Shown here: in pieces, positions 40,189 to 49,516 of the stretch
How the letters are laid out: every line of letters begins with the position of its first letter
Numbering within the stretch: position 1 is the first letter of the stretch
From: Terrabacter aerolatus
GTDB lineage: Bacteria; Actinomycetota; Actinomycetes; Actinomycetales; Dermatophilaceae
Length of the DNA: 64,000 nt
Direction of reading: 5' to 3'
Assembly: GCF_007991735.1 (NCBI RefSeq)
Contig: NZ_BJYX01000018.1
Location: forward strand, 1-64,000
Notes under the pieces: generated by a model
The model's database searches: none
The model's input: only the letters and a program-made list of their open reading frames with translations
Told to the model about the DNA's origin: nothing
Made by a program: the position numbers and the translations under genes

Positions 40189-41825
40189 GCACGCCCTCCT
40201 GCCTGCAGTGCCTCGCGCAGCTGCGCGAGTCCTGCGTCGTGGTCGGTCAGATGGAGCTGGAGCACGGGGCGCCCGTGGTCGGCGAGGACCGCGGCGTCAC
40301 CACCGGCCTGGGAGGCGATGAAGTCGCCGAAGGTGAACTCGCGACCCGGCACGGCCAGGTCCTCCTTGGGAGCGGTCGTCACCTGGAGGTAGACGCCGAC
40401 CGCCGGCCCGCCCTTGTGGAACTGGCCCGTGGAGTGCAGGAACCGCGGTCCCCAGCCGAACGTCGTCGGACGTCCGGTGCGCCGGGCCAGCGCCACGCGG
40501 CTCTGCGCGAGGTCGGCGTCGGCGAGCCGGTCGAGGTAGGCCATGACGGCGACGTAGCCGTGCTCCGGGTCGAGCTGGGCGAGGAGCGCGTCGAGGGCGG
40601 CGGGGACGGTCGTCGCGTCGCCGAGCCACTCGCCCGAGCTCCCGAGGGCGCGGATCTCTATGGAACCGTCGACGGCGGCCGGGTCGGTGCTCGCACCGGC
40701 TCCCTGGTCGAGCAGGGCCCGAGCGGCCTTCTTGGCGCTCTCGACGTCGGGCTGGTCGAAGGGGTTGATGCCGAGCAGACGGCCGGCGACCGCGGTCGCG
40801 ACCTCCCAGAGGAGCAGCTGGGCCCCGAGGGCCCCGCCGACACGCACCTCGGAGGCGGCGTCGCCCGCGGGCTCGGCCTCGGAGTCGGCGGCCACGAGGC
40901 GGGCCACGGTCACGTCGGCGGCCGGAGCGGCGACCTCGGGGTCGTCGTCACCGCCCGTGACGACCGGCAGCACGCCGGTGCCGTTCTTGCCCGTGGACTC
41001 GGCGATGAGCTGCTCGGCCCAGTCGGCGAACCCGACGATGCCCGAACCGTCGTCGACGAGGACGAGCTTGTCGCGCAGCGGGCTGGTGCCGCCCATCGCG
41101 GCGCCGAGGCGCAGGCCGGGGTTGGCGTCGTCGTCGGCCGCGAGCACGTCGGCCACGGACTCGGCCTCGTCGAGGAGGGCCTCGACGTCGACGCCGGCGA
41201 GCCCGCTCGGCACGAGGCCGAAGGCGGTCAGGGCCGAGTAGCGGCCACCGACCTCGGGGTCGGCGTTGACGACGCGGTAGCCCTTGGCGCGCGACTCCTC
41301 GTCGAGCGGGCTGCCGGGATCGGTGACGACGACGATGCGCGTGGCGGGGTCGATGCCGGCGTCGGAGAACGCCTGCTCGTAGGCACGGCGCTGCGAGTCG
41401 GTCTCGACGGTGGACCCGGACTTGCTCGAGACGACGACGACGGTGTGCGCCAGGTCGTCCTCGATGGCCCGGCGCACGTAGTCGGGCTCCGAGGAGTCGA
41501 GGACGACGAGCGGCTGGCCGGCGGTCGCGCAGATGACCTCGGGGGCGAGCGAGGACCCGCCCATGCCGCACAGCACGACGTGGGTCAGACCCTGCTCGAC
41601 GAAGGAGTCGCGCAGGGCGGCGATCTCACCGACGAGGGGACGCGACGAGTGGGGCAGGCCCACCCAGGACAGGCGGATCCGTGACTCCGACTCGGCGTCC
41701 GGACCCCACAGCGTGGCGTCCTTGGCGAAGAGCCGGCTGGCGACGGAGTCGTCGACGAGGGCAGGGACGTGCCTGCCGATCGCGTCCGCCGCTGCTCCCG
41801 ATGCGCTGACGGACAGCGAGCTCAT
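40185..41825 (-). CDS. pgi: Glucose-6-phosphate isomerase
   Basis: 546 residues. Two SIS-type sugar isomerase domains: [66 protein letters not shown] and [30 protein letters not shown]. This resembles the actinobacterial form placed between tal and zwf rather than the E. coli type. An acidic insertion ([10 protein letters not shown], about 295-335) is variable. It links the glycolytic and pentose phosphate branches. ATG overlaps with tal upstream and zwf downstream. Confidence 0.95.
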   Translation of the reverse strand: MSSLSVSASGAAADAIGRHVPALVDDSVASRLFAKDATLWGPDAESESRIRLSWVGLPHSSRPLVGEIAALRDSFVEQGLTHVVLCGMGGSSLAPEVICATAGQPLVVLDSSEPDYVRRAIEDDLAHTVVVVSSKSGSTVETDSQRRAYEQAFSDAGIDPATRIVVVTDPGSPLDEESRAKGYRVVNADPEVGGRYSALTAFGLVPSGLAGVDVEALLDEAESVADVLAADDDANPGLRLGAAMGGTSPLRDKLVLVDDGSGIVGFADWAEQLIAESTGKNGTGVLPVVTGGDDDPEVAAPAADVTVARLVAADSEAEPAGDAASEVRVGGALGAQLLLWEVATAVAGRLLGINPFDQPDVESAKKAARALLDQGAGASTDPAAVDGSIEIRALGSSGEWLGDATTVPAALDALLAQLDPEHGYVAVMAYLDRLADADLAQSRVALARRTGRPTTFGWGPRFLHSTGQFHKGGPAVGVYLQVTTAPKEDLAVPGREFTFGDFIASQAGGDAAVLADHGRPVLQLHLTDHDAGLAQLREALQAGGRA

Positions 41826-42934
41826 GCCGTCACCTTCTCCATCTCCGCGGTGACGCCGTCGAGCAGCTCGCCCCAGGCCTTCTCGAACTTCTCGACGCCC
41901 TCGGTCTCGAGCAGGTCGACGACCTCGGTGTAGGAGACTCCCACACGCTCGAGGTCGTCGAGCAGGTTGCCCGCCAGCTCGTAGCCACCGGTCACCGTGT
42001 CTCCGTGGATGTCACCGTGGTCGGCGGTCGCCTCGAGCGTCGCGCCGGGCATCGTGTTGACGACGTCGGCGGCGACGAGCTCGGTGACGTACATCGTGTC
42101 GGGGTAGGCCGGGTCCTTGACGCCCGTCGAGGCCCACAGCGGGCGCTGGAGGTTGGCGCCCGCCTCGGCCAGGGTGCCCCAGCGGGGCGTCGCGAAGACC
42201 TCCTCGAACGCCTGGTAGGCGAGGCGCGCGTTGGCCAGGCCTGCCTTGCCCTTGAGGCCCCGGGCCTCGTCGGTGCCGATCGCGTCGAGCCGCTTGTCGA
42301 TCTCGGTGTCGACGCGGGAGACGAAGAACGAGGCGACCGAGTGGATCTTCGAGAGGTCGTGGCCGTTGGCGTGGGCCTTCTCGAGGCCCTCGAGGTAGGC
42401 GTTCATGACGGCCCGGTAGCGCTCGAGCGAGAAGATCAGGGTCACGTTGACGCTGATGCCCTCGGCGATCGTCGCCGTGATGGCCGGCAGGCCGGCCTTG
42501 GTGGCGGGGATCTTGATGAGGACATTGGGGCGGTCGACGGCGGCATACAGCGCCTTGGCCTGCTCGACGGTCCCGTCGGTGTCGTGCGCGAGGCGCGGGT
42601 CGACCTCGATCGACACGCGACCGTCGACACCCTTGGTCGACTCGTAGAGCGGGAGGAAGAGGTCGCACGCGTTGCGGACGTCCGAGGTCGTCAGGTCGTG
42701 CACGACCTCCTCGACGCCCTTGCCGTCCTTGGTCAGGGCGGCGAGGTCGTCGTTGTAGCGCTCACCCTTGGACAGGGCGGCCTGGAAGATCGACGGGTTC
42801 GACGTCAGGCCGACGACGTTGCGCTCGGTGATGAGGTCGGAGATCTTGCCGGTCTCGATGAGCTCGCGGGACAGGTCGTCGAGCCAGATGGAGACTCCGG
42901 CGTCGGACAGGGCCTGGGTGTTCGGGTTGGTCAT
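41822..42934 (-). CDS. tal: Transaldolase
   Basis: 370 residues, the actinobacterial (longer) class. Moves dihydroxyacetone units between sugar phosphates. [21 protein letters not shown] and [15 protein letters not shown] at the N-terminus; [18 protein letters not shown] holds the Schiff-base Lys; [20 protein letters not shown] follows. ATG 42934 has GGGGAA 9 bases upstream, overlapping the end of tkt's intergenic bases; 5 bases separate tkt and tal. Stop overlaps pgi (ATGA). Confidence 0.98.
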   Translation of the reverse strand: MTNPNTQALSDAGVSIWLDDLSRELIETGKISDLITERNVVGLTSNPSIFQAALSKGERYNDDLAALTKDGKGVEEVVHDLTTSDVRNACDLFLPLYESTKGVDGRVSIEVDPRLAHDTDGTVEQAKALYAAVDRPNVLIKIPATKAGLPAITATIAEGISVNVTLIFSLERYRAVMNAYLEGLEKAHANGHDLSKIHSVASFFVSRVDTEIDKRLDAIGTDEARGLKGKAGLANARLAYQAFEEVFATPRWGTLAEAGANLQRPLWASTGVKDPAYPDTMYVTELVAADVVNTMPGATLEATADHGDIHGDTVTGGYELAGNLLDDLERVGVSYTEVVDLLETEGVEKFEKAWGELLDGVTAEMEKVTA

Positions 42935-42939
42935 GCTGG

Positions 42940-45303
42940 TCACTTCCCCTTGCTCGTAGCGGAGGCGGCGGCTGCGCCGGCGGCGTGGCCGCTGCCGGTC
43001 TGCGCGTCGGCGCCCATGACGTCGGTGGAGGCGCTCTGGGCGGCTCGGGCCGGGTTCGTCTCGGTGACGCCCGGTGCCTTCCGCGTGGAGCCCTTGGCGG
43101 CCTTGATCGAGTCCTTGGCGGCCTTGACGACCGCGTCGGCCGTGATGCCGAACTCGCGGTAGAGGGTGGCCTGGTCGGCGGAGGCGCCGAAGTGCTCGAT
43201 GCTGACGATGCGCCCGGCATCGCCGACGATGTCGTGCCAGCCCATCGAGATCCCCGCCTCGACGCTGACGCGGGCACGGACTGCCGGCGGCAGAACCTTG
43301 TCCTGGTAGGAACGGCTCTGCTTCTCGAACCATTCCCGGCAGGGCATCGACACGACGCGCGTGGCGATGCGCGACTTCTCGAGGCGCTCGGCGGCCTGCA
43401 CCGCGAGCTGCACCTCGGAGCCGGTCGCGACGAGGACGACGTCGGGCTCGCCGGCGCGGGACTCCTCGACGAGGACGTAGGCGCCCTTGGCGACGCCGCT
43501 CGTCCTGCCGTACTTCTTCCGGTCCCACGTGGGCACCGGCTGGCGGGTCAGGCAGAGCGCCGCAGGCCCGTGCGCGTTCGTGAGGATCTGAGCCCAGGCG
43601 GCCGCCGTCTCGTTGGCGTCGGCGGGACGCACGACGTCGAGGCCGGGGATCGCGCGCAGGGCGGCGAGGTGCTCGATCGGCTGGTGGGTCGGGCCGTCCT
43701 CGCCGAGGCCGATGGAGTCGTGCGTCCACACGTACGTCACCGGGGCCTGCTGGATCGCCGCGAGTCGCACGGCCGGTCGCATGTAGTCGGAGAAGACGAG
43801 GAACGTGCCACCGTAGGGGCGGGTCAGTCCCTCGAGGGCGATCCCGTTGAGGATCATGCCCATGCCGTTCTCGCGGATGCCGAAGTGCAGGGTGCGTCCG
43901 AAGGGGCCGCCCTTCCACTCGCGCGTCTGCTTGCCCTGCGGGATGAAGGAGGGCTGCCCCTCCATCGTCGTGTTGTTGGACTCGGCGAGGTCGGCCGAGC
44001 CGCCCCACAGCTCGGGCATGACGTCCGCGAGGGCGGTGAGGACCTTGCCGGACGCGGCGCGGGTGGCGACGCCCTTCTCGTCGGCCGGGAACGTCGGGAG
44101 CGCCTTGGCGAGGCCGGCGGGGGCCAGGCCCTCGAGGATGCGGTCGAGGAGGGTCGCGCGGTCGGGGTTGGCCTTGCGCCAGGCCTTGTATGCCTTGTCC
44201 CACTCGCGGTGGGCCGCCTTGCCCCGCTTGACGACGTCGCGGGCGTGCTTGAGCACGGCGGGCTCGACGGCGAAGGTCTTCTTCGGGTCGAAGCCGAGCA
44301 GCTCCTTGGTGGCGCCGATCTCGGCGTCGCCGAGGGCCGAGCCGTGCGACTTGCCGGTGTTCTGCTTCGTCGGGGCGGGCCAGGCGATGATCGTGTGGAG
44401 CACGACGAGGGTCGGCTTGTTCGTCACCTTGTCGCCGGAACGGATCGCGGCGAGCAGTGCGTCGACGTCCTCGACGTAGGTGGCGCCGTCGGCGTCCTGC
44501 CGCCAGTCCACCTCGACGACGTGCCAGCCGTAGGCCGTGAAGCGCGCGGCCACGTCCTCGCTGAACGCGATGTCGGTGTCGTCCTCGATGGAGATCTGGT
44601 TGGCGTCGTAGACGACGGTGAGGTTGCCGAGCTCCTGGTGACCCGCGAGGGCGCAGGCCTCGTGCGAGACGCCTTCCTGCATGTCGCCGTCGGAGGCGAT
44701 GACGTAGACGTGGTGGTCGAAGGGGCTCGTGCCCGGCTTGGCGTCGGGGTCGAAGAGTCCGCGCTGGCGGCGCTGCGCCATGGCCATGCCGACCGCGGAG
44801 GCGAGGCCCGAACCGAGCGGGCCGGTCGTGATCTCGACGCCGGGGGTGTGGTGGACCTCGGGGTGACCGGGCGTCAGCGAGCCCCAGGTGCGCAGCGACT
44901 TGAGGTCGTCGAGCGAGAGGCCGTAGCCGCTGAGGTAGAGCTGGATGTACTGCGTCAGGCTCGAGTGGCCGCAGGAGAGCACGAACCGGTCGCGGCCGAG
45001 CCAGGCCGGGTCGGACGGGTCGTGCGTCATGACGTTCTGGTAGAGCAGGTAGGCCAGGGGAGCCAGCGACATCGCGGTGCCGGGGTGGCCGTTGCCGACC
45101 TTCTGCACGGCGTCGGCGGCGAGCAGGCGGGTCGTGTCGACCGCACGGATGTCGAGGTCGCTCCAGCCGGCCTTCTTCGCCTGGGGCAGCGGCAGACCCG
45201 GGTCGCGCTGTGCCAGCAGGCCCTTCGTCTTCGCCGTCGGCGTGGTGCCGGATCGGGTGGGCTTCTTCGCCGAGGTGGCGGCGCTGGACGCAGCAGTGGG
45301 CAC
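42940..45303 (-). CDS. tkt: Transketolase with extended low-complexity termini
   Basis: 787 residues; the family is usually near 700. Thiamine-diphosphate enzyme of the pentose phosphate pathway. [44 protein letters not shown] and [12 protein letters not shown] bind substrate and Th[17 protein letters not shown] contains the catalytic Glu region; [18 protein letters not shown] is near the end. About 47 N-terminal residues (Ala/Ser/Thr/Lys-rich) and 50 C-terminal residues (Ala/Ser/Gly-rich, ending ATSKGK) are extra. GTG 45303 is well supported by AAGGAGAA at 8 bases. First gene of the six-gene cluster. Confidence 0.97.
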   Translation of the reverse strand: MPTAASSAATSAKKPTRSGTTPTAKTKGLLAQRDPGLPLPQAKKAGWSDLDIRAVDTTRLLAADAVQKVGNGHPGTAMSLAPLAYLLYQNVMTHDPSDPAWLGRDRFVLSCGHSSLTQYIQLYLSGYGLSLDDLKSLRTWGSLTPGHPEVHHTPGVEITTGPLGSGLASAVGMAMAQRRQRGLFDPDAKPGTSPFDHHVYVIASDGDMQEGVSHEACALAGHQELGNLTVVYDANQISIEDDTDIAFSEDVAARFTAYGWHVVEVDWRQDADGATYVEDVDALLAAIRSGDKVTNKPTLVVLHTIIAWPAPTKQNTGKSHGSALGDAEIGATKELLGFDPKKTFAVEPAVLKHARDVVKRGKAAHREWDKAYKAWRKANPDRATLLDRILEGLAPAGLAKALPTFPADEKGVATRAASGKVLTALADVMPELWGGSADLAESNNTTMEGQPSFIPQGKQTREWKGGPFGRTLHFGIRENGMGMILNGIALEGLTRPYGGTFLVFSDYMRPAVRLAAIQQAPVTYVWTHDSIGLGEDGPTHQPIEHLAALRAIPGLDVVRPADANETAAAWAQILTNAHGPAALCLTRQPVPTWDRKKYGRTSGVAKGAYVLVEESRAGEPDVVLVATGSEVQLAVQAAERLEKSRIATRVVSMPCREWFEKQSRSYQDKVLPPAVRARVSVEAGISMGWHDIVGDAGRIVSIEHFGASADQATLYREFGITADAVVKAAKDSIKAAKGSTRKAPGVTETNPARAAQSASTDVMGADAQTGSGHAAGAAAASATSKGK

Positions 45304-45346
45304 GGAACGGTTCTCCTTCAACAAGGGTTGATCACGTACGGCCACG

Positions 45347-45352
45347 AGCCTA
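45347..45352 (-). promoter_or_regulatory. -10 box of the tkt operon
   Basis: TAGGCT on the minus strand, 43 bases before the tkt start, giving a leader of about 35-40 bases with a strong Shine-Dalgarno sequence. No clear -35. Confidence 0.5.
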
Positions 45353-45409
45353 GTCCCCGCGATGTGAGGGACGACACCTCGCCCGACGGTCGGTACGGCC
45401 GCCGTCCCG

Positions 45410-45453
45410 GGCTCGGTGTGGGCTCGGTGTCCGGCTCGGTGTCGGCTCGGTGT
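45410..45453. repeat. Four direct repeats of GGCTCGGTGT between tkt and ctaB
   Basis: Perfect 10-base copies at 45410-45419, 45421-45430, 45433-45442 and 45444-45453, spaced one or two bases (period 11-12, about one helical turn). In the divergent intergenic region, upstream of both promoters. Confidence 0.85.
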
Positions 45454-45528
45454 CGGCGAGGACCCGTGAGGGACCGGGCGGTGGCCGTGCAGGTCGGGTG
45501 GTGGTGCCGGCCGTCGTCGTCGACGGTC

Positions 45529-45534
45529 TAGACT
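45529..45534 (+). promoter_or_regulatory. -10 box of ctaB
   Basis: TAGACT ending 9 bases before the ctaB ATG, so the mRNA leader would be only a few bases. Confidence 0.5.
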
Positions 45535-45543
45535 TGCGACGCA

Positions 45544-46557
45544 ATGCTCACGTACCCCGAGGGTCTGAGCGACGTACCAGCGGTGAGGATCTTCGTGACA
45601 ACGGTGGACCCCCGCGCCGACCTCTCGGCGCTGCACGGTCCCGACGGCAGCGGGGTGAAGTTCCTCGTCGGACAGTACGTCTCGCTGATGAAGCCGCGGA
45701 TCATCGAGCTGCTCCTCATCACGACGATCCCCGTGATGTTCCTCGCCGACCAGGGCGTCCCGAACCTGTGGCTCGTCGTCGCGACGGTCGTGGGCGGCAC
45801 CCTCTCCGCGGGCGCGGCCAACACCCTCAACTGCTACATCGACCGCGACATCGACGCGGTCATGCACCGCACGAGCCGACGCCCTCTCGTCACCGGCACC
45901 GTGAGCCCGATCGGCGCCCTCGTCTTCGGAGTGGCACTGACCGTCGTGTCGACGGTGTGGCTGGGTCTGCTCGTCAACTGGCTGAGCGCGTGGCTCGCCC
46001 TCGGCGCCCTGCTCTTCTACGTCTTCGGCTACACCCTGCTGCTCAAGCGTCGCACCGCGCAGAACATCGTGTGGGGCGGGGCCGCCGGCTGCATGCCGGT
46101 CCTCATCGGCTGGTCGGCCGTCACCGGCTCGGTCAGCTGGTCGGCGTTCATCCTCTTCCTCGTCATCTTCTTCTGGACGCCGCCGCACTACTGGCCGCTG
46201 TCCCTGCGCTACAAGGACGACTACGCCACGGCCCACGTGCCGATGCTCCCCGTCGTCGAGCGCTTCGTCGTCGTCGCGCGCCAGATCGTCGCGTACTCGT
46301 GGGCCATGGTGCTGACGTCACTGGCGCTGGTCCCGGTGCAGCACGTCGGATGGGTCTACACCGTCGCTGCGGTCGTCGCGGGAGCCCTCTTCCTCACCGA
46401 GGCGCACCGCCTGCTGGCCAAGGCGCGCGCGGGTGTCGCCGAGGACGTCCTGAAGCCGATGCGCCTGTTCCATTTCTCGATCACCTACCTCACGGTGCTC
46501 TTCGTGGGCGTGGCCCTCGACCCGATCTGGCACCTGCCGCTCCCGTTCTTCTCCTGA
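45544..46557 (+). CDS. ctaB: Heme O synthase (protoheme IX farnesyltransferase)
   Basis: 337 residues with about nine membrane helices. UbiA-family prenyltransferase that attaches the farnesyl group to heme [23 protein letters not shown], the first Asp-rich motif [20 protein letters not shown], and [20 protein letters not shown] with the second. The first 30 residues ([19 protein letters not shown]) are atypical; a start further in is possible, but the -10 box supports ATG 45544. Heme A synthase CtaA, the next enzyme, is 4 kb away on the other strand. Confidence 0.96.
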   Translation: MLTYPEGLSDVPAVRIFVTTVDPRADLSALHGPDGSGVKFLVGQYVSLMKPRIIELLLITTIPVMFLADQGVPNLWLVVATVVGGTLSAGAANTLNCYIDRDIDAVMHRTSRRPLVTGTVSPIGALVFGVALTVVSTVWLGLLVNWLSAWLALGALLFYVFGYTLLLKRRTAQNIVWGGAAGCMPVLIGWSAVTGSVSWSAFILFLVIFFWTPPHYWPLSLRYKDDYATAHVPMLPVVERFVVVARQIVAYSWAMVLTSLALVPVQHVGWVYTVAAVVAGALFLTEAHRLLAKARAGVAEDVLKPMRLFHFSITYLTVLFVGVALDPIWHLPLPFFS

Positions 46558-46565
46558 GCCGACCG

Positions 46566-46579
46566 ACGGCGTATGCCGT
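46566..46579. terminator. Short hairpin with GTAT loop
   Basis: ACGGC-GTAT-GCCGT, a 5-bp stem 9 bases after ctaB, between convergent genes. Contains the GTATGCC motif seen elsewhere in the window. Weak as a terminator. Confidence 0.45.
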
Positions 46580-46587
46580 GTGGCCGC

Positions 46588-47619
46588 TCACGAGACGGGC
46601 GTGCCGTCCTCGAGGTAGATCGTTCCCGCGTCGCGCCCGTGCCGGGCGTCCAGCACCCTGAGCAGACGCTCGTTGTAGGGGGCGACCCGGCCCGCCCAGT
46701 CCTCCGGTGCGGTCCAGTGGACGGCGCGGATCTCGCGCGGCTGCAGGTGCGCCTGCTCGACGAGGCCGGCGTCGACGGTCCCGAGGTCGAAGACGAAGAC
46801 GGTGGCGTCACCCCACCCGTGCAGCGCCGGGAGCCAGTTGACGGCGACCAGCGGTCCGGCGGTGACGACGAGGTCGAGCTCCTCGCGCACCTCGCGGACC
46901 ACGCAGGCAGCGGGTGACTCGTGGGGGTCGACGACGCCGCCCGGGAGGTCCCACTCGGGCTTGTAGGAGAGCTCGCACAGCAGCACCCGGCTCGCTCCCG
47001 GCGAGCCCGAGCGGAGGACGCCCTGGGCGATCGCGCGCTTGGTCGGCAGGGTCGAGTCGAGCATCGCGGTGAAACCCTCCCTGGTGTCCGGGTGGGCGTC
47101 GTCGCGGCGGCGCCCGAGGACGACGGTGTCCTGCCGGATCCCGGCGAGGGTCGCGTTGCCGCGCAGCCGGCCCTCGCGGCGCAGCCCGGCCCGCAGGGCG
47201 GTGCGCACGGATGCCCGGTTGTCGGGGTTGACGTGCGCCTCGACGCGCTCGAGCCCCAGGGCGTCGAAGGCCCACTCGGCGAGCAGGCCCACGGCGCGTC
47301 CGGCGAGTCCTCGACCGCGGTACGGGGCGTAGACGGCCCAGGACAGCACGCCCACGCCGGGGTCCTGCACGCGGACGTCGACCGTGCCCGCGGCCTGGCC
47401 GCGCCACTGCACGAGGAAGGTCACCTTCGTCCGCTCCGACCACTCGCGGCGGGTGCCCTCGATCCAGGCGCGGTGCTCCGGCGCCGACGGCTCCACGGCG
47501 GGGAAGTCGAACCAGCGGGCGATCTCGCGGTCGTGCAGCGTCCGCGTGGCGTCACTGTCCTCGACCGTCCACGGCCGGAGCACGAGGTCGCCGTCTCGGA
47601 GCGTCGGCTGGTCGGTCAC
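46588..47619 (-). CDS. GNAT acetyltransferase-Nudix hydrolase fusion
   Basis: 343 residues. Residues 1-170: RimJ/RimL-like GNAT domain (LVLRPWTVEDSDAT, WAVYAPYRGRGLAGRAVGLL acetyl-CoA loop, NRASVRTALRAGLRREG). Residues 185-340: Nudix domain with the full box GGVVDPHESPAACVVREVREEL (G-x5-E-x7-REVREE). The two activities would acetylate an amine and hydrolyse a nucleoside diphosphate derivative; a shared substrate is unknown. GTG 47619 is 6 bases after a TAGGCT -10 box whose TAG is the stop codon of the upstream kinase gene, so it has its own leaderless promoter. Confidence 0.88.
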   Translation of the reverse strand: MTDQPTLRDGDLVLRPWTVEDSDATRTLHDREIARWFDFPAVEPSAPEHRAWIEGTRREWSERTKVTFLVQWRGQAAGTVDVRVQDPGVGVLSWAVYAPYRGRGLAGRAVGLLAEWAFDALGLERVEAHVNPDNRASVRTALRAGLRREGRLRGNATLAGIRQDTVVLGRRRDDAHPDTREGFTAMLDSTLPTKRAIAQGVLRSGSPGASRVLLCELSYKPEWDLPGGVVDPHESPAACVVREVREELDLVVTAGPLVAVNWLPALHGWGDATVFVFDLGTVDAGLVEQAHLQPREIRAVHWTAPEDWAGRVAPYNERLLRVLDARHGRDAGTIYLEDGTPVS

Positions 47620-47628
47620 GGCTCCAGC

Positions 47629-48726
47629 CTAGGGATCGACCGCGTGAGACCGCTCGTCGAGGGGCAGGGTCAGCTCGAAACGGCACCCCGGGCCGGTGTT
47701 GGCGACCGTCACGTCGCCGCCGTGGGCGCGAGCGATGCCGCGGGCGACGGCGAGGCCCAGACCCGCCCCGACCCCGGCAGCCGGCGTGCGGGCGCGGGTG
47801 CCGCGCCATCCCGGCTCGAAGAGCCGGTCGAGGTCGTCGTGGGCGATGCCTCCGCAACCGTCGGTGACGGCGAGGTGGGCGAACCCGTGACCCCGGTCGG
47901 TGCGGTCGCCTGCTGCCGCATGGGTGGGGCCGAGCCCGTCGCCCGCAGCCGCGGTCGGGGCTGCAGCGAGCGAGATGTCGACGGTGCCTCCCGCCGGGGT
48001 GTGGGTCAGAGCGTTGGTCACGAGGTTGGACAGGGCGCGGGACAGCTCGCCCACGTCGGCGGACACCGTGACCGCGCGGGGTGGTGCCGAGCCGGTCACG
48101 TGCACGCCGCGGCGTCCGGCGAGCACCCGGGCGGACGCCACGGCGTCGGACACGAGGTCGCCGACGTCGACGGGCGCCCGGTCCAGGCGCAGCGTCCCCG
48201 ACTGCAGCCGCGAGAGGGCGAGAAGCCCCCCGACCATGTCCGACATCCGGTCGGCCTCGGACCTGATGCGGCCCGGGTAGGAGCCGTCCGGGGGAGCGTG
48301 TCCGTCCTCGAGCGCCTCGGCCATGGCGCGGATGCCGGCCAGCGGCGTGCGCAGGTCGTGCGAGACCCAGGCGACGAGCTCCCGGCGGCTCTGCTCGACC
48401 TGGCGGTCCCGGTCGCGCTGGGCCGCCTCCTGAGCCGAGGCCCGCATCAGCTGCTGCACCCGTCGGGCGATGAGCCAGCCGAAGACGGCCGCGATGGGCA
48501 GGGAGGTCGCCGTGACCACGAGGACCACGCTCTGGTCGTGGTCGTTGATGAACATGGCGCGTGCCGTGACCACGACCCCGACGGCGACGCTGAGGATGAC
48601 GACGACCGGAGCGACGACCGCCGCCGCGACGAGCGACCGGGCCGCCAGGGCACGGACGGCGAGGGCGCCCACGACGCCGACGGCGACCGCGGCGATCGCC
48701 GCCAGCAGGGCCGCCTCGGCGATCAC
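47629..48726 (-). CDS. Membrane sensor histidine kinase
   Basis: 365 residues. N-terminal hydrophobic segments at about 2-25, 31-54 and 66-86 with only a short loop outside, so it probably senses the membrane or an intramembrane signal. H-box ELVAWVSHDLRTPLAGIRAMAEAL with H123; N-box SRALSNLVTNALTHT; G1 VTDGCGGI; F-box LFEPGWRG; G2 GAGLGLAVARGIARAHGG. HAMP is not obvious. GTG 48726 overlaps the response-regulator stop (GTGA), marking a coupled two-component pair. Confidence 0.92.
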   Translation of the reverse strand: MIAEAALLAAIAAVAVGVVGALAVRALAARSLVAAAVVAPVVVILSVAVGVVVTARAMFINDHDQSVVLVVTATSLPIAAVFGWLIARRVQQLMRASAQEAAQRDRDRQVEQSRRELVAWVSHDLRTPLAGIRAMAEALEDGHAPPDGSYPGRIRSEADRMSDMVGGLLALSRLQSGTLRLDRAPVDVGDLVSDAVASARVLAGRRGVHVTGSAPPRAVTVSADVGELSRALSNLVTNALTHTPAGGTVDISLAAAPTAAAGDGLGPTHAAAGDRTDRGHGFAHLAVTDGCGGIAHDDLDRLFEPGWRGTRARTPAAGVGAGLGLAVARGIARAHGGDVTVANTGPGCRFELTLPLDERSHAVDP

Positions 48727-49424
48727 GGCGCCCCCGTCGGGGAGGCGCCGTCCCAGCGGTAGCCGACGCCCCAGACCGTCTGCAGCCGGACGGGACGCGC
48801 CGCGTCGGCCTCGACCTTCTCGCGCAGGCGCCTGACGTGCACCGTGACGGTGGACTCGTCGCCGTACTCCCAGCCCCACACCTGCTGCATCAGCTCGCGC
48901 CTCGAGAACGCGGTGCCCGGATGGGTCATGAGGTGGGCGAGCAGGTCGAACTCACGGCTCGTGAGGGCCAGGAGGTCCTCGCCGATCCAGGCCTGGTGGC
49001 GCCTCGTGTCGACCCGGAGGTCATCGTCCACGAGCGTGGCGCTGCCGGCCGGCGTGACGGGCACGGCCCGACGCAGGACCGACTGGATGCGCAGCACGAG
49101 CTCGCGGCTGCTGAACGGCTTGGTGACGTAGTCGTCGGCCCCGAGCTCGAGCCCGAGCACGCGGTCGGACTCCTCGCCCCGGGCGGTCAGCATGACGACC
49201 GGCAGGTCTCCGCGTTCCGAGCGCAGCCGCCGGAAGACCTCCAGGCCGTCGAGTCCCGGCAGCGTGAGGTCGAGCACGACGAGGTCGGGGGAGCGGTCCC
49301 GGGCCAGCGCGAGGGCGGCGAGCCCGTCCTGCGCCTCGACGACGTCGAGACCGGCGCGGGTCAGGTAGCCGCACACGACCTCGCGCAGGGTGAGGTCGTC
49401 GTCGACGACGAGGACGGTGGGCAC
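48723..49424 (-). CDS. OmpR/PhoB-type response regulator
   Basis: 233 residues. Receiver domain 1-115 with D8-D10, phospho-acceptor D52 (VVLDLTLPGLDG), T80-region MLTARGEE and Lys in YVTKPFSSREL. Winged-helix effector 130-230: LTSREFDLLAHLMTHPGTAFSRRELMQQVWG, then VTVHVRRLREKVE and VWGVGYRWD. GTG 49424 is 6 bases after TAGGCT (minus strand), so leaderless. Partner of the kinase that overlaps it; target genes unknown, but the heme A and ABC exporter genes lie nearby. Confidence 0.95.
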   Translation of the reverse strand: MPTVLVVDDDLTLREVVCGYLTRAGLDVVEAQDGLAALALARDRSPDLVVLDLTLPGLDGLEVFRRLRSERGDLPVVMLTARGEESDRVLGLELGADDYVTKPFSSRELVLRIQSVLRRAVPVTPAGSATLVDDDLRVDTRRHQAWIGEDLLALTSREFDLLAHLMTHPGTAFSRRELMQQVWGWEYGDESTVTVHVRRLREKVEADAARPVRLQTVWGVGYRWDGASPTGAP

Positions 49425-49516
49425 GCTGCCAGCCTAGGCAGCGGCGTGGGCACCGACCTGCGAAAGACCTTGCGATCCGGTGACGGTGACCTCTGACCGC
49501 GCGCCGACGGGACCGG

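Noticed and set aside
45410-45453. CRISPR-like array
   Set aside because: Units are 10 bases with 1-2-base spacers, so this is a short tandem repeat, not a CRISPR array.
42985-45531. An 848-codon plus-strand open frame across tkt
   Set aside because: Antisense to a complete transketolase; no ribosome site and no recognisable domain.
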